DNA from: a virus
Direction: 5' to 3' (one strand)
Length of the DNA stretch: 50,152 bases
Virus record (IMG/VR): IMGVR_UViG_3300048590_001393
Location: 1-50,152 of that record
Below the pieces are notes generated by a model. The model was not told the origin of the DNA and made no database searches. It was given only the letters and a program-made list of their open reading frames with translations. Shown here piece by piece: positions 13,928-27,800 of this stretch (its first letter is position 1; every line of letters begins with the position of its first letter). Made by a program: the position numbers and the translations under genes.

Positions 13928-15756
13928 GCGCAGAGCCCGAAATTGTGACGCAGTTCCGCCGCGTCCTCGATGAAACCAGCGAGGAAGACCTGCAGGTGAT
14001 GGCCTACAAGTCCCCTGCTCTCCATTTTGCGCTCTACATGGAGATCAAGGACAAGAATGCCAACTACATCAGACCTTTCCCCAATGTTCTCCAGCTCAGG
14101 ATTTCCCAAGCGATCGAGACGCTACGCGAATACTGCGCGGGCACCAGGATACGCCTGATCGTTGTGAAGCCACGTCGGGCTGGCTGTTCTACCTTCTCCC
14201 TTCACTGCGGCTACCATGAGGCACAGCGCCGCCCGATCGAGGGAATCACCATTGCGGACTGCGGAGACAACTCGAAGATGCTCATGGAGCGCTTGGCCGA
14301 CTACTCCGGCCACGACTCCTTTCCGTGGGACAATCCCCTGACAGCCGACAACACCAGCAACAAGGCATGGGCAAATGGATCGTCTTGGGTGATCGACACA
14401 GCGGAAAACCCGGATGCCGGTGTGGGTGGCACACGCCAGTTCGGACACTTCTCGGAGGTTGCCAAATATCCGCAAACCACCGTCAAGAACGACGTGAAGA
14501 CGATGACGGCCGCTCTCCCCTCGCTGGATGGTGACGACACGATCGGAATTGCAGAATCCACACCGGAAGGCGCGGTCGGTTGGATGCACGGCACCTTCAC
14601 CGAGAAGGCCATGTGGCTGGAAGACTTCCTTGCCCGATGGGAGCAGGGATTCAGGCCGGAGGAAGTCTGGATCCGCATCTTCGCCGGCTGGTGGGAGTTC
14701 GACGACTACCGCCGCAAGACACCGGTGAGCGATCACGAGCGCCAACACATCGAGGATACACTTTCCACCATCGAGGCCGAAGAGAGGGAGAAATACGATC
14801 TCACCTACGAGCAACTAGCATGGAGACGCGACACGATCGACAGCCAATGCGACGGCGACCCCAAGATTTTCGCCTACTACTACCCGAGCGACCCTGTTTC
14901 CTGCTGGCTTCACTCCGGCTCCCCGCGCTTCGACGTGGCCAAGCTGGCCGACATGAAGCACAGGGCGGAGTTGATCACACCTGACCGCGGCTTCCTCGTG
15001 AAGCAGGACAACGGGCCGGTGGTCTGGCAGTCCACTTGGGACGGCTCCGGTGACATCCAGATGTGGGAACAGCCGAAAAACGGCATGGCCTACCTGATCG
15101 CTTGCGACCCCGCCACCGGTGCCAGCCAGACGAAAGGCGCAGATCCGGACGCGACATCGATTCTGGTCCTTCGCGGGAAATACCACGATCCGGACCTTGG
15201 CCGGACACTGCCCGTAAAGGTGGTGGCCAGGGTGCGCGCCCCGTTCTTCGAGGATGATGACATCGTGGGCCGGTATGTCTGCCGACTCTCCGAGTTCTAT
15301 GGGCGGTGCATCACGGTGCTAGAAGTGAACCAAGGCCTGCACGTTCTCCGCGTCCTCAAGGATGCTGGGATTCCCCTCTACAAGCGGGTGGTGGAATCGG
15401 CCAAGACCAAGCGCATGGAAGAACAGTATGGCTTCAAGCTCAACGACCAGAATCAGCGCCGGATGGTAATCGACGGGTTGGCAGCGGCGCTCCGCAACGA
15501 TGAAATCGACATCCCCTGCCCTCACATCCTGCATGAACTGATGAAGTTCGTAAGAACCAAGACCGGACGCTACGAAGCAGCGCCCGGTGAACACGATGAC
15601 GACGTGATGGCGCTCGGCATGGCATGGGAGGTAATCCCCCACGCCACCATCAAGGCTCGCCGTGTGGTCCGTGACGTGGATCCGCCCGACATGGCCAAGC
15701 CCGGCACACGTCGAGCAGGCTGGAGAGTGACCAACGCGACCAAAACAGGCTGGTGA
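13924..15756 (+). CDS. terL: Terminase large subunit
   Basis: 610 residues. ATP-driven packaging motor with a nuclease domain that cuts the DNA concatemer. Walker A variant VVKPRRAGCS at residues 80-89. Walker B region FGHFSEVAKY. The C-terminal RNase H-like nuclease has IACDPATG (Asp395), the middle acidic strand ITVLEVNQG and EHDDDVMALG (Asp558-560). The length is at the long end for the family. Overlaps terS by 4 bases. The cutting mode (cos, pac or direct repeats) cannot be inferred. Confidence 0.92.
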   Translation: MSAEPEIVTQFRRVLDETSEEDLQVMAYKSPALHFALYMEIKDKNANYIRPFPNVLQLRISQAIETLREYCAGTRIRLIVVKPRRAGCSTFSLHCGYHEAQRRPIEGITIADCGDNSKMLMERLADYSGHDSFPWDNPLTADNTSNKAWANGSSWVIDTAENPDAGVGGTRQFGHFSEVAKYPQTTVKNDVKTMTAALPSLDGDDTIGIAESTPEGAVGWMHGTFTEKAMWLEDFLARWEQGFRPEEVWIRIFAGWWEFDDYRRKTPVSDHERQHIEDTLSTIEAEEREKYDLTYEQLAWRRDTIDSQCDGDPKIFAYYYPSDPVSCWLHSGSPRFDVAKLADMKHRAELITPDRGFLVKQDNGPVVWQSTWDGSGDIQMWEQPKNGMAYLIACDPATGASQTKGADPDATSILVLRGKYHDPDLGRTLPVKVVARVRAPFFEDDDIVGRYVCRLSEFYGRCITVLEVNQGLHVLRVLKDAGIPLYKRVVESAKTKRMEEQYGFKLNDQNQRRMVIDGLAAALRNDEIDIPCPHILHELMKFVRTKTGRYEAAPGEHDDDVMALGMAWEVIPHATIKARRVVRDVDPPDMAKPGTRRAGWRVTNATKTGW

Positions 15757-15762
15757 TTCGAT

Positions 15763-15802
15763 AGTTGCGCCCGTGTTTCCCGCCTCCGGCATCGGCCACA
15801 CT
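15763..15802 (+). promoter_or_regulatory. Phage promoter-like element, copy 3 (before the giant gene)
   Basis: AGTTGCGCCCGTGTTT at 15763-15778, 18 bases, then CACACT at 15797-15802. Only 8 bases (GCCGACCT) separate this hexamer from the ATG at 15811. Transcription would begin at or next to the start codon, giving a leaderless mRNA. No Shine-Dalgarno sequence precedes the gene. Confidence 0.7.
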
Positions 15803-15810
15803 GCCGACCT

Positions 15811-18800
15811 ATGAGCGACCCACGTTTTCGCGGGCAGCCCGGAGTGGACGAATACGCCCAATCCCTGCTGCAAAACCAACAGCCAGCCGACCAACAGAGC
15901 CAAGCCGCCACTGGCGAGCGTGCAATGCAGGCCACCGAGCAGGCATCCATGCAGACTCAGGCCACGCAACAGGCCAATGCCGGCGTGAATCAAGCCCTTG
16001 CTTTTGATCCTGACGAGCACAAGCGGAAGCTGGCCACCTACGCCATCCAATCCAACCAGATCGAGCAGCAGCGCTACGCCATCGAACCTGATTACACATC
16101 CCGCCGCAGTGCCTTCGAGGACGCCAAGAAGGCACGGGAGAAGGCGGAGAAGGAATCCGTGGAGCAGATCAAGGGCGGGTTCTGGATGGCGAGAAACAAG
16201 GAAACCGGAGTCGCGCGCTCACTCGCCCCCACAGACGCAACCGAGCTGCGAAAGGCACAGGATCAAGCCAAGGCACGCTTCGAGAACGAAGAGAAGCAAT
16301 TCAAGCCTTTGGAGGAGAAGTGGACAGCCATTACCGCGGAGAAGCGCCGCATTGCCATGGAAAAGCTGGCAGCCGAAGAGCAGGCACTGAAACACAAGGC
16401 CGGCCTCCTGTCCCCTACCCAGCAGCAACAACAACGACCACCGGGCGGAGTGGTCAAGGCGGGCGATCAGGCCAATTTCTCCGGCGACTCCTCGACGTGG
16501 ACACCAGCACAGCACCGCTTGTGGAGCGCGGCCAGCGAAGAGCAGTCCCGCTACAATGCCGGAGCCGACCAATACGGCGAGCGCCGCACTGTTTCCCCCC
16601 TTACCGCTCAGATCATCCGCATGGAGATGCAGAAGCGAGCCGTGCAGACTCGGGCAGAGCTTGGTGACATCGACCCGCAACAGGCCGCCCAGCGCGTGCA
16701 GACCATCGAGGCCAAGCAGGCGGAGATCACGACAAGAGCCAAGGCCGACGCTACCGCCAGCCTGCAAGCCAAGATCGCAGGGAAAGCACCTGGCCGCTCC
16801 TACGCTTCCGAGTTCTCCGACACACTCCAGAAGAGCGGATTGTATGCGTCTGCCACATCAGCCATCGGAACAGGCAAGTTCCGTGAATTGAAACGCGCGC
16901 AAGGAGGAGATTGGGATCTGCCTCTCCTCACCCAAGTAGCCGAAGACAGCAATATCGGTGACAAAATTGGAGCCGCGGTCGTGGCTGCAGGTCAGAAACT
17001 AGGCGCCGGCATGGACATGGCCGGACGCGGTATCGACAAGAAGGCTATCCAGAAGGTATTTCACGACTTCCAGCAAGCAAACAACCTCTCCGACGAGGAG
17101 ATGAACGCCACATGGCAGGACTTCACCAAGGCAACGAAAAGCTGGGACAAGGCCGAAAAAGCCCGTGTGTTCTCCAACGGGAAAGTGGAGATCAACCCGC
17201 TTTCACGCGAGTTTTTAGATACGGAGACAGCCAAGAAGCGCCTTGCTGAGTCCGGCGCATCCGAAGAAGCGCAGGCGGAATACCTTGCAGCGCTGCCAAC
17301 ACGGCAAATCAACGTAGCCAGCAACAAGCTCGAAGCCTACGAAGCCGCCGCTGCCGCCGCCGAATACATGCAATACACCCCAGCGGGCGGAAGCGTGCGA
17401 CTGACCAGCGGAAAACTCCTCTCCCCTTCTCAATACGCACAGCAAACCGGACGCAACGCCGCCGAATTGAACACCCCCGAGTTCATTGTGGAGTATGAGC
17501 GCGAGGTGTTGGACAAGCAGGGCAAGGCCGGAGCGTTCATCCGTGGCCTGACCGTCGATGGATTACTAGGTTGGAACAAAGTAGCCACCACCGGGCTGGG
17601 ATTGGCAGGTCTTGCAGGATCAGAGACGGCGGCAGGAGTCGCGCAAGAGGCTTCGAACATCTCTTCCACGATTGGCCAAGGTAAATCCGACACCGGCCTA
17701 GCTGGCTCCGTCATGCAGGAAGCACCCAGCATCCTGACACAAATCGTAGCGTCTCAACTGACGGGCGGTGCATCAGTGCTTGCCACGAGCGGAAGAGTAG
17801 CCGGAACCGTGAATACCGTTGCCACGCTGGCCATGGCCGGCAGCCAAAGCGCTGGCATGGTGTATGCAGCTGAGCGCGCCGAAGGAAAAACCCACGAGGA
17901 AGCGCAGAAGAACGCCCTCATTTCCGGAGCAAACACAGCTATCATCACAGGCCTATTCAACAAGATGGGCGCTGGCGGTGTGGAAGCAGTGGCGGCAGGA
18001 AAAAAGGTTTCCGAGGTGACAATGAAGGACTTGCTACGGTCCACGACCAAGCAGGAATTGTGGAAGAACACCCGAGAGATGGCCAAGGCACTCGTGAAAT
18101 CGACAGGCGGTGAAGCCACGGAAGAAGGACTAGACGAGTTCACCCAACAATTCCTGATAGCAGAACCAACAGACAATCTGGCAGATGCTTGGAAAGTCGC
18201 ATGGGAATCCTTCCGTGTGGGCGGTGTGATAGGTGGCGCAGTAGCGGTCGGCACAACAGCGGCAGGCGAACACAGCTCGCAAATCCGCCACGCGGAAATG
18301 ATGAACCGCATCCAGCGTCGTGTGGCATCCCCACCCGATACCGACCTCGTGGCCGATGCCATCGCAGAGATCGACCCCACCGAAGCGCCGGCCACTGCCG
18401 AAGAGATCGCGGAAGCCCGGAAACTGGTCAACGTGGATGCCGATACGGTCAAAGCCCTCGACGCCAAGGCCAAGGCATACCAGGAAGCCATCAAGGCCAA
18501 GGACTGGAAAGGAGCCGCCGCCATCGATGAGGAGATTCAGGCCATGGCCGGAGACGCCGAAGCCTCTCCGGTGCGCGACACAGCGGATGCTGTGATTCTC
18601 TACCGTGAGATTACCGAGCAGGACAAGGCCACCGAGAAGGCATACAACGAGGCACAAGCAGAGTTCAACGTGGCCATGATGTCCGGGGACAAGGACGCCA
18701 AGGCGCAAACAGGCGCGGAGTTGGCAGCAATACGCGCGGAGCGGCAGACGGTTCTGCAAACCCGAGCAGCCCTCAAGATCGCCAGCGGCAAGGGAATCGA

Positions 18801-21800
18801 AGCCCTGACCGAACAGGAGATCAACGCCATGGGCTGGGTATCTGACGAGAAGAACCCCGGCCAAATCATTCCGATGAACCCGAAGCAACTGGCTGACTCG
18901 GGTCTATCAACCAAACTGATGAAGCGTGCCGTTGATGGCTCTTTCCTCCTTACCGACCAAGTGGTGGAGACCGTCCGCGCCACCAACGAGCGAGCAGGAC
19001 GCCGCGTGAAGCTCTCCGAGCAGGATGCGGCCGCAATGGCGGAAGCCCGCTTCGAGGCCGCCCATCAACAGATTTCCCAAGAAGGAGACCCCACCCAATC
19101 CGGTGCGCCCGCGCCCGGAAACCAAGCTCCAATGGGAACGCCTGCCGCTTCGGGTGCGGCAGGCGCACCTTCTCCCGCAGCCACGGGACAGCCGACAGCC
19201 TCGCTACCTGACGGACAATCCGCCACGCCGGGAGGCGTTGCGCCCGCTCCTTTCCCACAAACAGCGGCCCAGCAAGCGCAGGCACCTTCGGTTGGTTCTG
19301 GTGTGTCTGTGTCAGGACAAGCCGCGCCGGGAACCCAGCCCGCGCCAAACGGCGCGGCTGGTGCATCTTCCGCGCCTGATGCGTCGATGGATGCCGGCAT
19401 CTATGAGGCCATGCGCCAGCAGGACGCGTCCCTGCCTGCCCTGCCCGACCGTGTGGCCGGAGCATTCGCCGCGGGCGGTCCGGTTTCCGTCTCCATGCAG
19501 AAGGCCAGCGGCATCGACGTGCCCGAGGGTTACACCCGCCAAGGCAATGTGTGGACTCCTCCCCAACAACCCGGAACTGGAGACGCCCAAGCCCCGCAAG
19601 CCGCGAATCAGGTAGCGGAGAACGTGAAGCAGGCCGTCGAGGCCAAGTTTCCCCGGATCAAGGGCAAGGTGAGCGTCATCCAGACCTTCACCGACCCTGC
19701 CACCGGCCAAGTGACACCGACAGGCGGTGCGCTGGTCAGCACCGATGGCACTGTCACGCTCGTTCTAAACGACATCGCCCGCGACATCGGAGCCACCAGC
19801 GACGCCCAAGCCGTGCAAGATGCGGTGGAAGCCATCGTGATCGACCACGAGATGACCCACGTTGCACAGGTAGAAGCGGTCCGCTCGATCTGGAAGAGCA
19901 AGGGTAAGCCCGGCACATTCAACGAGTTTTTCACGCAGTGGTATGGAGAGATGGCCGACCAACTCGCACCGGAAGTCATGCAGGCCGCCCGCTCGATCTA
20001 CGGGGAAGCCGCATGGGATTCCCGCAGCAAGGACCAGCAAGCTGCCGAAGTGGTCCGCATGCTCGTGGAAGCTGCCCGCCCTGGAGCCGACCAAGGGCGA
20101 TTCTCCGAACTCCTCCGCGCGGTGAAGTTTAACAACTCCCCCAACCTGATCCAGACCATCCGCGAAGCCCTGAAAAAGCTCATGGAGATGCTATCCGGTG
20201 GCAACCTTCCTGACAACGTGCGCCAGCACATCGAGAACATCGCAGCGATCTACGAGGAGATGAGCGCGGGTTACGTCAGCGATGAACTGGCAGACGCTCG
20301 AAAGACGGCAACGGAAGTCGTCACCGCCGCCATCGAGAGCAACCCCGCCATCAAGGGCAACGATGACCTACGCATCGACCTCTCCAACGTCGTTTGGGAT
20401 CTGGCCGACGTGATGGCCGGCATGCCCGAGGAACAGCGCAAGCCGTTCGTGGAAGCTGCGATTGCCGACTGGCTCGAAGGCAAGGCCGAAGACCTGCAAG
20501 CCGAGCAGGCCAAGCAGGAGGAGGCGGTGGGAAAGCCCGAAGCGGACAAGCGGAGCAAAGCCAAGGCTGCCCGCAAGGCATACGAGGCGAGGATCCGCGA
20601 CAAAGCGCGCGAGATCGTCAATTCCGGCAACTACTCTGCGCTGTATTCGATCTACGAGAGAGGAGCGATCACGCCGAAGCCAAGAGTCATTCCGCTGATT
20701 CTGGCGAGGAAGAAATCGGGCCAGCGCCTATCTGAAAAGGAAATGGAGCTTCTGCGCAACCTTTCCGAGTGGGATGGCATGCCGTTGAAGCAGGACTACC
20801 CCGGAGGAGGCAACAACGCGGTGATCCGAGCGATCATCGACATACTGATGGCACCGCAGGGCAAAGGGCTGATGCCGGACGTAATGGCGGATGACCTGAT
20901 TCCAAACGTCACCACATCCAGCGAGATGTTCGAGGCGCTATACCGCGAGCTTGAATCCATTTCACGCGGCAAGCAGATGATCGATGAGCAGTCCCCCGAC
21001 TACAAGGGAGACCCCGAGGCCATCGCAGAAGCCGACGCAAAGCGGAAGGCGGAGCAGGAAGCCGCGGCACCGACCATCGACAGCACAGCGGAAGGGATCT
21101 ACGACGAGTTTGGACCGGATTCCAACATTGCGGAGAAGGCGCACATCCTCGCCACCCACGCCAACAGGTTCGAGCCGGAGACATCCAAGACGATGGTGCA
21201 GTTCCTGCAAGCCGAAGCAGGCCGCCTGCGTGCTGGCGTGATCGACCCTGCCAAGTGGCTCGAAGGAACCCAAGGATGGCCTACCGCTCTCCGCAAGTTC
21301 TACGTCCCGCTGGCCAACATGAGCCCCGCGAGGCTCAAGGCATGGGCGGATTCCCTTCCGGTGATCGAGGAGGAAATGGGAGACAACCTTTTCTCCAGCC
21401 CAGCCGTAAAGATTAGCAGCAGCAGCCTGACGAAACGGAACAAAGCGATCGATGCCGCATACGAAGCAGGAAACTACGATCTAGCCGAACAACTGGATGC
21501 AAGACTCGAAGAAGACCTGGAAAACATGGATTCACGCATGGAAGGCATGGACGAAGCCGACCAGTCAGAAAACGAGATCAACGACGGAGTGGACAACGAG
21601 GATGGACTTGCATCCGATCCATACGCGCAGCTTCTCGCTTCCCGCATTGCTTGGGAATCTGGCCGCATTGATTTCGACGGCAGCTTTGGAGAGTACATCC
21701 TTTCGCATGGCTGGTTCGCCAATGAGAAGTTGAAAGAAGGAACCACGGCGGCACAAATTGAGGAGGCTGCCGACGAGTTGCTGGCATCCTATAAGGCAAA

Positions 21801-24800
21801 GAGAGGGGCAGCGGGAGCGATGTTCTCCAGCCCTTCAACTCCCCCACCCTTCTACTCGCAGCTTGCCCGCACGCTGGAAGCCAAGATGCCGAAGAGCGCC
21901 CCGCCTGCCCAGGTGATTCAGATCGCCACCAGCGGAGCCAAGGCGGAGGAAATCAAGTGGAGCGGCATCGTGCAGACCGCGCAGGACATGGCGCGTGACA
22001 ACGGCGGCAAGGTGGATAAGGCACGGCTCCTCGACTGGCTGGCAAACGAAGGTGCGGTGCGGTTTGAGGAGGTTCAGCCGGGTCTTTCTGGCAAATACCG
22101 CTTCCGCGGAACCGACGGAACCTATCAGGAGTTCGACACGGAAGAGGAAGCTCTGAAGGCGCGTGAAGGCGAAGTCGATTGGGCGGAAACCGAAGGGGCA
22201 GGCAGCTACTCAATCAACGAGGACGAGCGCGATGCCACATTCTACAACCACGAAGGCGACATCATCCACCGATTCACTTTCGACGAAGACGCCGAAGAAT
22301 GGTCGATGGACAAAGGGCATTTCCAAGAGTCCAGCGAGACTTGGACCACGGATCAGCTTGAGACCTTCCTCGATGAAGAGAAAGAGCGCCTTGCCGACGA
22401 GTGGAAAGACATGATCGGTGAAGTTGAGTTCACCGGCGAAGGCAAAAACAAATACGCCCTATACGTCCTCCCCGGCGGCGAGAACTACCGCGAGGTGGTG
22501 CTAGCAATGCCAGATGCGGACCCGCAAAACGTCGGCCCATCGGCCACAATTATTGCAAAATATCAAGATCAGTGGGACGCGCTGGTGGCCGAAAAAGAAT
22601 CCTTTGCATGGAACGATTTTGAGCCCCGCATGAAGGTTGATGAAAAGCTCGATGCCTTGCATGACAAAATGGTCAAAGAGACCGTGGCAAGCATGCCGGG
22701 AAATTACACATCATCCCACTTCCCCGACGTTCCGAACTACGTCGCGCACATGCGGCTGAACGAGCGCACGGATGCCGATGGCAAGCCGGGTCTATTCGTG
22801 GAAGAGATCCAAAGCGACAGGCACCAGGCTGGGCGAGAAAAAGGGTATCGCGAGCAAAGCAATCAATCCGAACTTCCAGAAGGCTATGTCATTCGCCAAG
22901 CGGAAAGCGGACTGCACGCGCTCTATTTCCAATCTCACGGATACGAATCCATGGTCGGATCATTCCGCGACCGCAAGATGGCTGTCCAAAAAGCGAACGA
23001 AGACGCAAACAGCGGCAAGATTGCCGACGCCCCCTTTCGCACCACATGGCCGCTCGCACTCTTCAAGCGCGCCCTGCGGGATGCCGTGGCTGGCGGGAAG
23101 GAGTGGATCGGCTGGACGGTCGGAGAGACGCAGAACGATAGGTTTGACCTGAGCAAGCAGGTGGACAAGATGGTGCTGTTCCCGGATATGACCGTCCGCG
23201 CATACAAGGATGGCGCAGAAATCATATCACAGAAGACCACCGCAGAAACGCTACCCGACCTGATTGGTAAGGACGCAGCGCAAAAATTATTGGACGCGCC
23301 CACCGTCAACGAAGCTCCAAACGAAAATCAAGAGGCGGAACCCCACCGCAAACTGGAAGGCGCAGACCTTAAGGTCGGCGGCTCCGGCATGAAGGGCTTC
23401 TACGACAACATCCTGCCCAAAGAGATCGGGAAGTACGTCAAGCAGTGGGGCGGGAAGGTGGAGACTGCCACAATTCCAGACCCCGAAGCACTAGACACCG
23501 AATCGCTTGCCGACTTCTTGGAAAGAACCGGCCTTTCGTGGGAAGCTGGCGCAAAGCGCTACATGCAAGAGCGCCAGAAGGTTCAAGTAGAGGAAACCCC
23601 AATCCACCGGATCACCATCACCCCCGAGATGCGCAAGGGCGTGCAGGCCGGACAGGCTCTATTCTCCTCCCCCTCCAACCAAGGCAGCCTGGACTTCGGA
23701 GCCACCGGCAGCATGGGCGACAAGCAGCAGGGCGGATTCATCTTCGACTCCCTCCCAGCCGAAGGCGACAAGGCCAAGCTCCACCAGAACGCGCAGAAGG
23801 CGCTGGACAATGCCAAGACCGAGAAGGCCAAGGAGGTGATCGCTACCGACATCGCCAAGCGCGAGGGCATCAAAGATCCCAAGCCGTTCATTCAGGCTGC
23901 CATCGGAGGCCAAGGATCATTCGACTTCGGCACCACGACCGGCTTCAACACAAAGAGCGGTCAGATGGGATTCGACTTCACCGGCAAGCCAACTACTGAA
24001 CCGAAAGAAACTAGTAGCACATTGGTAGATGTGAAACAACCATCGCCCGCTACGCCTGCACTGGTGGCGGAATACCTCGACACGCTGCAAAGCCTGCCGG
24101 AAGGCGCGTTGCAGCTTCATTATGACGGGATGATCCTCAAAGAACCGCTGGAAACCAAAGTTCAGCGGATTCTGGAGCTTGAACGATTGCACCCTGACAT
24201 CACCGAAGCGTCCTTAGACCTGCAATCGGAGCGGGTGAAGGCGCGGAGAGCGAAGCAAGCGGAACCACAGGATACAGCGAAGCCTGCAAAACCGCCACAG
24301 GCCACCCCTTCGGACCCGCCAAGCGTGGGCACCGATCCCAACGCCGCGATGATCGAGGAAGCGCAAAAGCAGTACGATGCCAACATAAAGAAAACGGTGG
24401 AGGATCTACGCGCCAAGCTTCCCGATGGAGTGGAAAGCATCCAACAGCTACGCCGGATGATGCCTTCGTATGAGGCCGAAAACGCGCTGAACTACATGCT
24501 GGACAACGGCATTCTTGAATCCGTGACCAACGAGCAGCGGACCATGGATACTTCCGCTTCGGTTTCCTACAAGTGGGACGCGGAACCAACCGCCAAGGAA
24601 TCCTTGACCGATGAGACGAAGCAAGAACCGGGCCGCAACATCAACGCCCGCCATACGGTCACGCTTTCGAGCATCCTCACGCCCGCTGGAGCCATCAAGA
24701 CCTCCGCACTACGCTCAGGTGCTGATTCCGCTGTCTGGCACTACCAAGGAGACATCGGCCAGCTTGCTTTCGACGTGAACGCCACCTTCGAGGGCAAGAA

Positions 24801-27800
24801 CTACGCCACCGACTACCAGAAGAAAGCGCTGGCGCAGGTAAAGGCCGCGCGCGCTGACGGATGGAGCGCGCAGACGTTCAAAGCGGGATCTTACGGAAGC
24901 ATGAAAGTATTTGTGAAAGGTGACAACGTGCTGACCAATGCCGGGGCAGATGCCCTTGTTTCTGGCAAGTTCCAAGCGCCAGATGTCATGCAAGACCGTG
25001 GCGGAGCCGCTGGCACCATCGCTCAGCAGGCCGAGTTTGCATCCCGCCTCGTGGAATGGATGGCAACGCTACCAGAATCGACAGTGAACAGCGCGAGCGC
25101 CTTCGGGGCGAAGGTATCCACCACGAAAGTTACCGAGTGGATGCTGATCGAACGCAACAAGGATGACGTGGCACTGTGGATGCAGGACAAGAGCGCGCCA
25201 GTAAAGGCGGGAACGGGCCGCGGAGTTGTGGCTATCCGGGGCGCTACTCTGGAGGATGCTTTGAACAAAGCCATAGCCATGGCAGCCAACAAACGGGAGG
25301 GCATGGACCCGAATCACCACATGGCGTGGTATGCGTGGGATAAATACGCCGGAGTGAACGAGGCCAGCAGCGTGAACGCTGCGCTGATCGCCGCAGGATT
25401 CAAGCAGGCGGAAACCGCGCCGGAAACGACTGGAAACGAAGCCGCCGCAGAAGAGATGCCGCCGATAACCAATCTTCGAGCACTCGCCATCCTCGATGAA
25501 CGCCTACGCAACGGAACAATCACCGCGGCGCAGATGAAAGCGGCATGGGAGGAATACAAGACCCACGAGGATGCTATCCGCGCCGAAACTGCCAAGCTAA
25601 CGATCAAAGACCTCTCCCGCTACTCCATGCGCAAGCCGGACAACAAGGAAGAGGCTGTACGCATGGCGATGAGCTACTACCAAAGCCGATTCAACCCGAC
25701 CGGAGGACTGAGCCCGCAAGTTTCACTTTCAGCCAGCCGCGAGGAATGGAAAAAGGCCGAGCGGAAGGCGATGAATGAAGCCGTCGCGCTTTGGACCGAC
25801 GAGAAGATTCAAGCAGACGCGCAAGAACGCCGGAACGCCATCGAAGCCCGCAAGAAAGCGCTCGAAAACCCGGAGACAAAAGACGAGTGGCAACAATTCG
25901 TTCGCAAATTGGGATCAACCGGACCTTTCGAGCCAGGCGAGAAAGAAGCCATCCAAAAGATCCGAGATTCCTACGCATTCGAGGCAGCAGTAATGAAGCG
26001 CGGGGAATCGAAGCTCACTCCCGATCAACTGGCTGCCTACGACGCAATCCGAGGCATCGACCGCAAAGCCGAAGCCCAACGCGAAGCGGAGAGCAAGGCG
26101 ATGGTGCGCGGAGTCAAAGCCGACACCGACAGCGAGATCATCGAAACCAAGCACACCAAGACCGGTGCAGACCTGTTCGTTGTTCGACTTGCTGATCGCG
26201 TGGAACGCGACGTTTACAACAGCCTGAACACCGCAGCGAAAAGGCTGGGCGGTTACTACTCCTCCTACCGCGGAGGCGGAGCCGTTCCCGGCTTCCAGTT
26301 CAAGGACAGAGCGACAGCCGAGCAGTTCCAAGCCATCACCAAGGGCGAGACGGTGGACCGCACAGAAGCTCTTGCAGAGAAGAAGGAGGCGAGGAAGTCC
26401 GCCACCGCCGAGAAGTTGTCAGCACTTGCCGACCGCATGGATAAGTCTGCCGATGGAGTCCTAAGCGCCGACCGCAAGACGAACACCGCCAAGCGTGCGC
26501 GTGAAGCAGGTTACGCCGAAGCGAACGCCAACAGCGTGAAGGCGATGGCCACCACAATCCGCAACCTCGCCGCAGCCATCGAAAGCGGAGAAGCCACCCA
26601 CCTTGACGGAGTCGCAGCGCGGACCCACGTCGAGACGCTGCAATCACTCAGCAACAGGGCGAAGTCCGACGCGGAAAACGCGGAAAATCTCAGCTACTCC
26701 GAACGGGAGAACCGGAAGGGCGAGAAACCAACGCCCGAGCAGATCGACAAGGCGAAGTATCCATACCCGTTCCTGAATGAAACCGCATGGCAATGGTTGA
26801 TCGAGAACGGCAAGAACACTCCAGGTGCCATGCGCTTGACCGCCCGACTTGAAAAGGTCTTCGCGGCCAAACCTTCCGCGCAATCCAACGGCAGCTACAT
26901 CACGGGTGAAGAGATTATCGGAGTCGTCAAAGACTTGCTGGGGAAAATCAACAAGCAGGACTACACGCGCAAGAACATCGAAGGAGCATTTGAACACTAC
27001 GACCGCTTGCAAACGATGGGACTGAAAGACCTGCCATCGCTCCGCGCCGCTTTGCGCGAGTTCCTGCAATACAGAGGAACCAAGGCGAAGGCCGACCCAG
27101 TGAAAGCCATGGAGCGCGAGCTTGTGGGCATGAAGATCGAAGGATTCTTTCCCACTCCGCCTGCCGTCATCGAGCGCATGACGGAGGAGGCCGGCGACCT
27201 GACAGGCAAACGATTGCTGGAGCCCTCCGCAGGCAAGGGAGACATCGTGGAGGCAGCACAACGCGCCGGAGCCACCGTGGATGCCATCGAGCAGCATTAC
27301 AGCCTGCGGAACATCCTCGAAGCAAAGGGAGCCAACCTGATCGGACGCGACTTCATGGATGTGGAACCGGTGGCGGAATACGACGTGGTGATGATGAACC
27401 CCCCCTTCGAGAACGGACAGGACGGGGAACACGTCATGCGGGCATTCCAGTTCCTCAAGCCAGGCGGCAAGCTCGTGGCAATCACCGGAGAAGGGACATT
27501 CTTCCGCTCCGACGCGAAGGCCCGCGCATTCCGCGATTGGCTGGAATCAGTAGGCGGCACCGACGAGAAGCTGCCGGAGGGATCGTTCAAGAGCGCATTC
27601 CGGCCAACCGGGGTGAACACGCGCCTTGTCGTGATCGAGAAATCCACGGCACTGCTTTCATCCCCCACCCAACCCGACCTCTTCACCGCCGCCAACGCGC
27701 CAGACGCGCCCGCCAAGCTCGGAAGCGTGAAGGTGGGCAATATGTCAGCCCTCGCCGCTTACAAGGCGCTGACGGCCAAGCGGGACGCTGGCAAGACGCT

